This document shows, one piece after another, positions 43,624 to 46,976 of a DNA stretch of 46,976 bases (within the stretch, counting starts at the first letter, position 1; each line of letters starts with the position of its first letter). The stretch is from an uncultured Clostridium sp. (GTDB taxonomy: Bacteria > Bacillota > Clostridia > TANB77 > CAG-508). Made by a program: the position numbers and the translations under genes. Where the stretch lies: positions 1-46,976 of the forward strand of contig CAOJQV010000001.1 of the NCBI GenBank assembly GCA_948441945.1. Reading direction: 5' to 3'. The notes under the pieces were generated by a model, which worked only from the letters and a program-made list of their open reading frames with translations, was not told where the DNA came from and did not search any database.

Positions 43624-43791
43624 ATGGGAAAATTTAAGATACCTGTTATTCCTTCAACAACACAAAAAGCAATTAGATTTCCTAATGATATTATAGAAAA
43701 AGTTGAAGATGAAATTAGAGGAAAAGATTGTACTTTTAGTGCGTTTGTTATTGAAGCTGTTAGACAAGCTTTAAAAGATTTAGAAGATTAA
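43624..43791 (+). CDS. Ribbon-helix-helix-like small protein (YlcI/YnfO-like)
   Basis: 55 residues. A short strand-like KAIRFPNDIIEKVEDEI followed by CTFSAFVIEAVRQALKDLE is the strand-helix-helix pattern of Arc/CopG-type or YlcI/YnfO phage proteins, which bind DNA as dimers through the strand. AAAGGAGGG stands nine bases before the ATG. It is divergent from the HTH gene and preceded by an array of GGTATACAT repeats, which suggests a small regulatory switch. The terminator at 43,802 follows. Confidence 0.75.
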   Translation: MGKFKIPVIPSTTQKAIRFPNDIIEKVEDEIRGKDCTFSAFVIEAVRQALKDLED

Positions 43792-43801
43792 AAGAATATA
43801 T

Positions 43802-43830
43802 AAAAAAGAACTAGAAATAGCTCTTTTTTA
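43802..43830. terminator. Terminator between convergent genes
   Basis: AAAAAAGAACTAG, loop AAAT, AGCTCTTTTTTA; T runs on both strands. It serves the RHH gene on + and the amidase gene on -. Confidence 0.6.
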
Positions 43831-44700
43831 TAATGTTCTAATTTTAAAAGCCTCTAACCTCAAAGCTTTTCCTTCTGTCCCTACTCTAATATTTAATCCT
43901 TTTGAAGAAGGCATCCAGCCTATATCTTGTATATGTTCTTGTACTTCTAACATTTTATTTGATTGGATTTCTATTGCTTCTATTCTTCTACTTTGACCAG
44001 TTGTACCTGCAACTTGTCCATTAGTTACCCAATTACTCCAGCCTAAACCTTCCATGTGAACTTTATATTTTAAATCTAATCCGTTATTTCCTTGTAATAT
44101 TATGGCTTCAACTCTTTTTTCTTGTCCTGTTGTTCCTGCTACTTCTCCTGCGTTTTTCCAGTTTGTCCATCCTATATCTTGTATATGTGCTTTGTATTGT
44201 AAATCTCCTTTTACTGATGTTTGTACTAATCTATTTTTAAAATCATTCCATCTACTTGGATTATTTACAAATGGTGATGGGCATACTTTATGTGTTACAT
44301 CATAATGTCTTATTACATTTTCTACTGGTATATTGTATTTTGCCATTAGTTCTTTTGTTAATTCTATTGTCTTTTCTATTACTTTTTCTGATATGTCTAG
44401 TGTTCCATTTTTATTATAACAGCACATTTCTATTCCTATTGAGTTTGAATTTCTACAGTTACTATAATATGTTCCTGTAGTTCCACAATGCCATGCTCCA
44501 TCTCCTTCTTTTACTACTTGATATATTTCGTTTTCATCTACGAAATAGTGTGCTGATGCTTTTCTGTTTACTGAGTAAAAATAGTCTGCATTTGCTTTGG
44601 CTGTGCTTACTGCTCCCACATAGTGTATTACTATATATTTATTTTGTTTATTATTCATAATTGTTCTATTTACTGTTGTTAGTTTTGTTTTTATTTCCAT
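43828..44700 (-). CDS. Phage endolysin: N-acetylmuramoyl-L-alanine amidase with three ChW repeats
   Basis: 290 residues. An Amidase_2 domain (about 18-160) has the zinc ligands His26 (VIHYVG), His132 (RHYDVTHK) and Cys140 (KVCPSP), cleaving the bond between muramic acid and the stem peptide. Then three ChW repeats follow (about 165-203, 208-246, 250-290); the third has lost the usual second Trp (GWMPSSKG). They anchor the enzyme to the clostridial wall. With the holin just upstream it forms the lysis module. ATG 44,700 has AAGGAGT nine bases before it; ATG at residue 15 is a less likely start. Confidence 0.92.
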   Translation of the reverse strand: MEIKTKLTTVNRTIMNNKQNKYIVIHYVGAVSTAKANADYFYSVNRKASAHYFVDENEIYQVVKEGDGAWHCGTTGTYYSNCRNSNSIGIEMCCYNKNGTLDISEKVIEKTIELTKELMAKYNIPVENVIRHYDVTHKVCPSPFVNNPSRWNDFKNRLVQTSVKGDLQYKAHIQDIGWTNWKNAGEVAGTTGQEKRVEAIILQGNNGLDLKYKVHMEGLGWSNWVTNGQVAGTTGQSRRIEAIEIQSNKMLEVQEHIQDIGWMPSSKGLNIRVGTEGKALRLEAFKIRTL

Positions 44701-44706
44701 TATGAT

Positions 44707-45051
44707 TTACTCCTTATTATTAAGTTTTTCCTTTAATTTATCAGGTATTTTTACTCCTAATTTATCGCAGTTTTCTGCTAGACTTGATATTTCCATTAGG
44801 CATATATATCCTACTGTAAAATACAGGATTAGTTCAGTTCCTAATGCAAATTTTGTTAATATTCCTATTAATATGTAAACAAACTCGCCAAATTTCTTTG
44901 ACAAGCCTGCTCTCATTATTGAACTCTTAAAATCTCCATTTTTCCATGCTATTACCAGTCCTGTTAATATGTCTAATATTATTAATATCATTGGTGCTAG
45001 TATTGCCCAACATATATTTGTAAAATGCATGTTTTGTATTATCTCTTCCAT
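44707..45051 (-). CDS. Phage holin (phage_holin_4 type)
   Basis: 114 residues with about three hydrophobic segments. ILAPMILIILDILTGLVIAWKNGDFKSSIMRAGLSKKFGEF is the hallmark stretch of this holin family: a DILTG-x-x-x-A helix followed by a basic S-x-x-M-R-x-G-L-x-K loop. Holins open the membrane so that the endolysin reaches the wall. AAAGGAGC precedes the ATG; six bases separate it from the amidase gene. Confidence 0.9.
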   Translation of the reverse strand: MEEIIQNMHFTNICWAILAPMILIILDILTGLVIAWKNGDFKSSIMRAGLSKKFGEFVYILIGILTKFALGTELILYFTVGYICLMEISSLAENCDKLGVKIPDKLKEKLNNKE

Positions 45052-45062
45052 AGTTTGCTCCT

Positions 45063-45686
45063 TTAATCAGTTGTTTTTGTGTATAATAAACAAGCTTCAA
45101 CTGGAAAACTACTTATATCAGCATCATTGGTACTAATACCTAGCTGCCATTCTGAAGATGATGATTTATATATTTGAAGCCAAGCATATTTAATATTTCC
45201 ACTTATATATGGTAACATATCTATATAATTACCAATACGCATTCTACACCATTCAATAATTCCATCCTCAAAATCTAAATTAGATAAGCTTATTGATTTA
45301 TTAGATACTATAAAACTAACTATTTTTCTATACATAGGTTTTCCATTTATCCATGTCTTTCCTGTATTTATTTCTTCTGTTGAATATGTATTTATATTAT
45401 TTATTTTTTCATTTAATATTTTACCTTGATTAGCACTTAATGCATTTGTTGTACTTTCACTTTCTAAATTATCTACTATTGTCACTACTGGTCCACTATC
45501 AGTTTGGTCAACCCACTCAACATCATTATCTGTATTACTAGCTTTTGCTAATACTTGTCCTATTGTTCCTCCTGATGGTAATGAAGATTTTGAATCTATT
45601 GCTTCTTCAATATTTGTTTGTAATTGATTTAAATTAGTATCATTAATATATGGAGCTTGTCCATTTTTAAAATTTATTTTTTCCAT
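45063..45686 (-). CDS. Phage tail/appendage protein
   Basis: 207 residues. The start FKNGQAPYINDTNLNQLQTNIEEAI and the SLPSGGTIGQVLAKASNTDNDVEWVD segment (a 'G-T-x-G-Q-V-L-x-K' spacer followed by D-x-x-V-x-W) are frequent in tail-fibre and baseplate-associated proteins. The second half lacks recognisable motifs and is probably a receptor-binding or tip domain. AAGGAGG stands before ATG 45,686, which overlaps the stop of the upstream gene (TAATG), so they are coupled. Confidence 0.75.
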   Translation of the reverse strand: MEKINFKNGQAPYINDTNLNQLQTNIEEAIDSKSSLPSGGTIGQVLAKASNTDNDVEWVDQTDSGPVVTIVDNLESESTTNALSANQGKILNEKINNINTYSTEEINTGKTWINGKPMYRKIVSFIVSNKSISLSNLDFEDGIIEWCRMRIGNYIDMLPYISGNIKYAWLQIYKSSSSEWQLGISTNDADISSFPVEACLLYTKTTD

Positions 45687-46976
45687 TATTTTACCTCCTT
45701 CTCAAGTTTTTCTATTCTTTCTATTAAAGATTGAATTAAATCATCTTTCTGTCTATTTTCTATTTTTAGTTCTTCTATTTGTTCTTGTTGTTCTTGAATT
45801 GCTTTATAAGCAACTGAAATCATTGAATAATCACTAATACTTTCCTTTGTTTGACTTAATATATCTTCTGAACAATTATATCCTTCTCCAATAATTGCAC
45901 CAATCCTATTTTTGGCTTTTTCTTTATCTTCTTTATAATTAAAATAATAAATATCTGTATTTAATACTTCATTAAGTCCACTTTTATTATATTTTTCTAT
46001 ATTTTTCTTTTTTTCTATTGTTGAAAAACTTTCTACGCCATTATTACAATAAATGTGATCAAATGCTTTTAATATATTACAACATATTTCTGCTTCTCCT
46101 GTAATTGCTGATAATGTTGAACAATAAATACTTCCATCATCAGCTAAAATACATTTATTTTCTCCAATTATAAAAGAATTATTTCCACCATTATTTTTGC
46201 AAAATGCAATTTTATCTAATATAGAAATTTTAGCTGGTTCATTCAAAAAACCTCTATCAATAGTTAAAAAATTATTACCATCTGCATCAGCAAAATATAG
46301 TGCATTTCCTCCGTGGGTCTCCATACATACTAATATTTCCACTTACTATTCCACTTCCAATTGAACCAATAACTAAATCACAACCATTTAATTCAAGTTG
46401 TCCACCACTCCAAAAATCAGAATTTTTTGGTGGCATATAGAAATTTTTTATCAATAATATAGGCCAAAATTTATCATCTTCTTTAGTTTTAACTCCCCAA
46501 GCCATTCCATTTTCTATTGTACTGTCATAATCTCCATCAACAGAAAAAGATATATAATTTTTTTGTGTTTGACTTTCTTCATCTTCTATTGTCTGAACTC
46601 CCATTTCTCCAAATATTTCTTGATTTTTATTATAAAAATGCTGACCTGTTTTATCTAATGACATTATAATTCTATTGTTCTCATCTAGTATTGCAAAATT
46701 AGCATTACCATCCATTATCATCAATTGTATATATTCTGATATTTGATTCCAAGCATATTTTATTGCATCTGAATTTTGTTCTATTAAAGTTCCAAATTCA
46801 TCTTCTCCTACTTTTTTATTTACTTCAGACATTATAGAATTATTAGTTTGTTTAATTGATGTACTTAATTCTAACTGTGTAGCAAATGTATCTAAATAAT
46901 CATTTTTTATCAAATATTGAGCATAATAATCAAGATTGTAAAATTCTTTTATATAAATATAAGTATCTCCTTCAAA
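45686..46976 (-). pseudogene. Phage tail protein, frameshifted and cut by the window edge
   Basis: The reading frame is open from the window's end (46,976) and runs to a TGA at 46,287; a second frame covers 46,342-45,686. They join if one base is removed from the C run read on - at 46,317-46,315: ...ISMYGD then HGGNALYFADADGNNFL, a smooth tail-type sequence. The first part (QLELSTSIKQTNNSIMSEV, KYAWNQISEYIQLMIMDGNANFAI) is typical of tail/baseplate proteins; the last part ends in a coiled coil (IQEQQEQIEELKIENRQKDDLIQSL). A real mutation, a sequencing error or a programmed shift are all possible. Confidence 0.8.

Noticed and set aside
1..46976. tRNA, rRNA and riboswitches
   Set aside because: No cloverleaf, rRNA core or known aptamer core was recognised by eye on either strand; a covariance-model scan would be decisive.

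Overview
The window comes from a very AT-rich, low-GC Gram-positive genome, most likely an uncultured, spore-forming gut clostridium. Three things point there. Two separate proteins carry ChW (clostridial hydrophobic W) repeats. A dipicolinate synthase subunit B gene is present, which is a sporulation function. Nearly every gene has a strong AGGAGG-type ribosome binding site, and many start with GTG or TTG. The standard code with TGA as stop fits throughout.

Region 1 (about 85-24,925, all on +) is a complete surface-polysaccharide locus. A strong promoter drives a Wzm/Wzt-type ABC exporter, then at least six glycosyltransferases, two large GT-C-like membrane proteins, a polyprenyl-phosphate GT2, a Wzx-type flippase and a secreted ChW-repeat GH25 muramidase with its own promoter. 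A GtrA-GtrB-GtrC-like side-chain module follows. Last come the four dTDP-L-rhamnose functions in the order rmlD, rmlA, (membrane protein+rmlC), rmlB. The simplest reading is a rhamnose-containing wall or capsule glycan that is assembled inside, exported by ABC and/or flippase, and decorated outside by the Gtr module. RmlC is fused in frame to a polytopic membrane protein but keeps its own internal ribosome binding site and GTG start.

Region 2 (about 24,920-38,930) is mixed housekeeping and accessory sequence: an unknown small protein, a SpoVB-like MOP flippase, a MATE transporter fused to a cytidylate-kinase-like domain, a membrane protein of different base composition, a long-chain acyl-CoA synthetase, spoVFB, a frameshifted oligoendopeptidase F, a LysM protein under a promoter overlaid by CGAAC/GTTCG inverted repeats, a Xer-type recombinase and a UgtP/MGDG-synthase-like glycosyltransferase.

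Region 3 (about 38,930-43,800) is gene-poor. It has a truncated DUF4180 remnant, a small unknown gene, a cysteine-cluster (YkgJ-like) gene flanked by two diverged copies of a noncoding element of about 600 bases, a second Xer-like recombinase, and a divergent HTH / ribbon-helix-helix pair whose intergenic region carries repeated GGTATAC motifs.

Region 4 (about 43,800 to the end, on -) is the end of a prophage or phage-like particle cluster. In transcription order it holds a frameshifted tail protein that runs off the window, a second tail/appendage protein, a holin and a ChW-repeat N-acetylmuramoyl-L-alanine amidase. No rRNA, tRNA, CRISPR array or known riboswitch was recognised.
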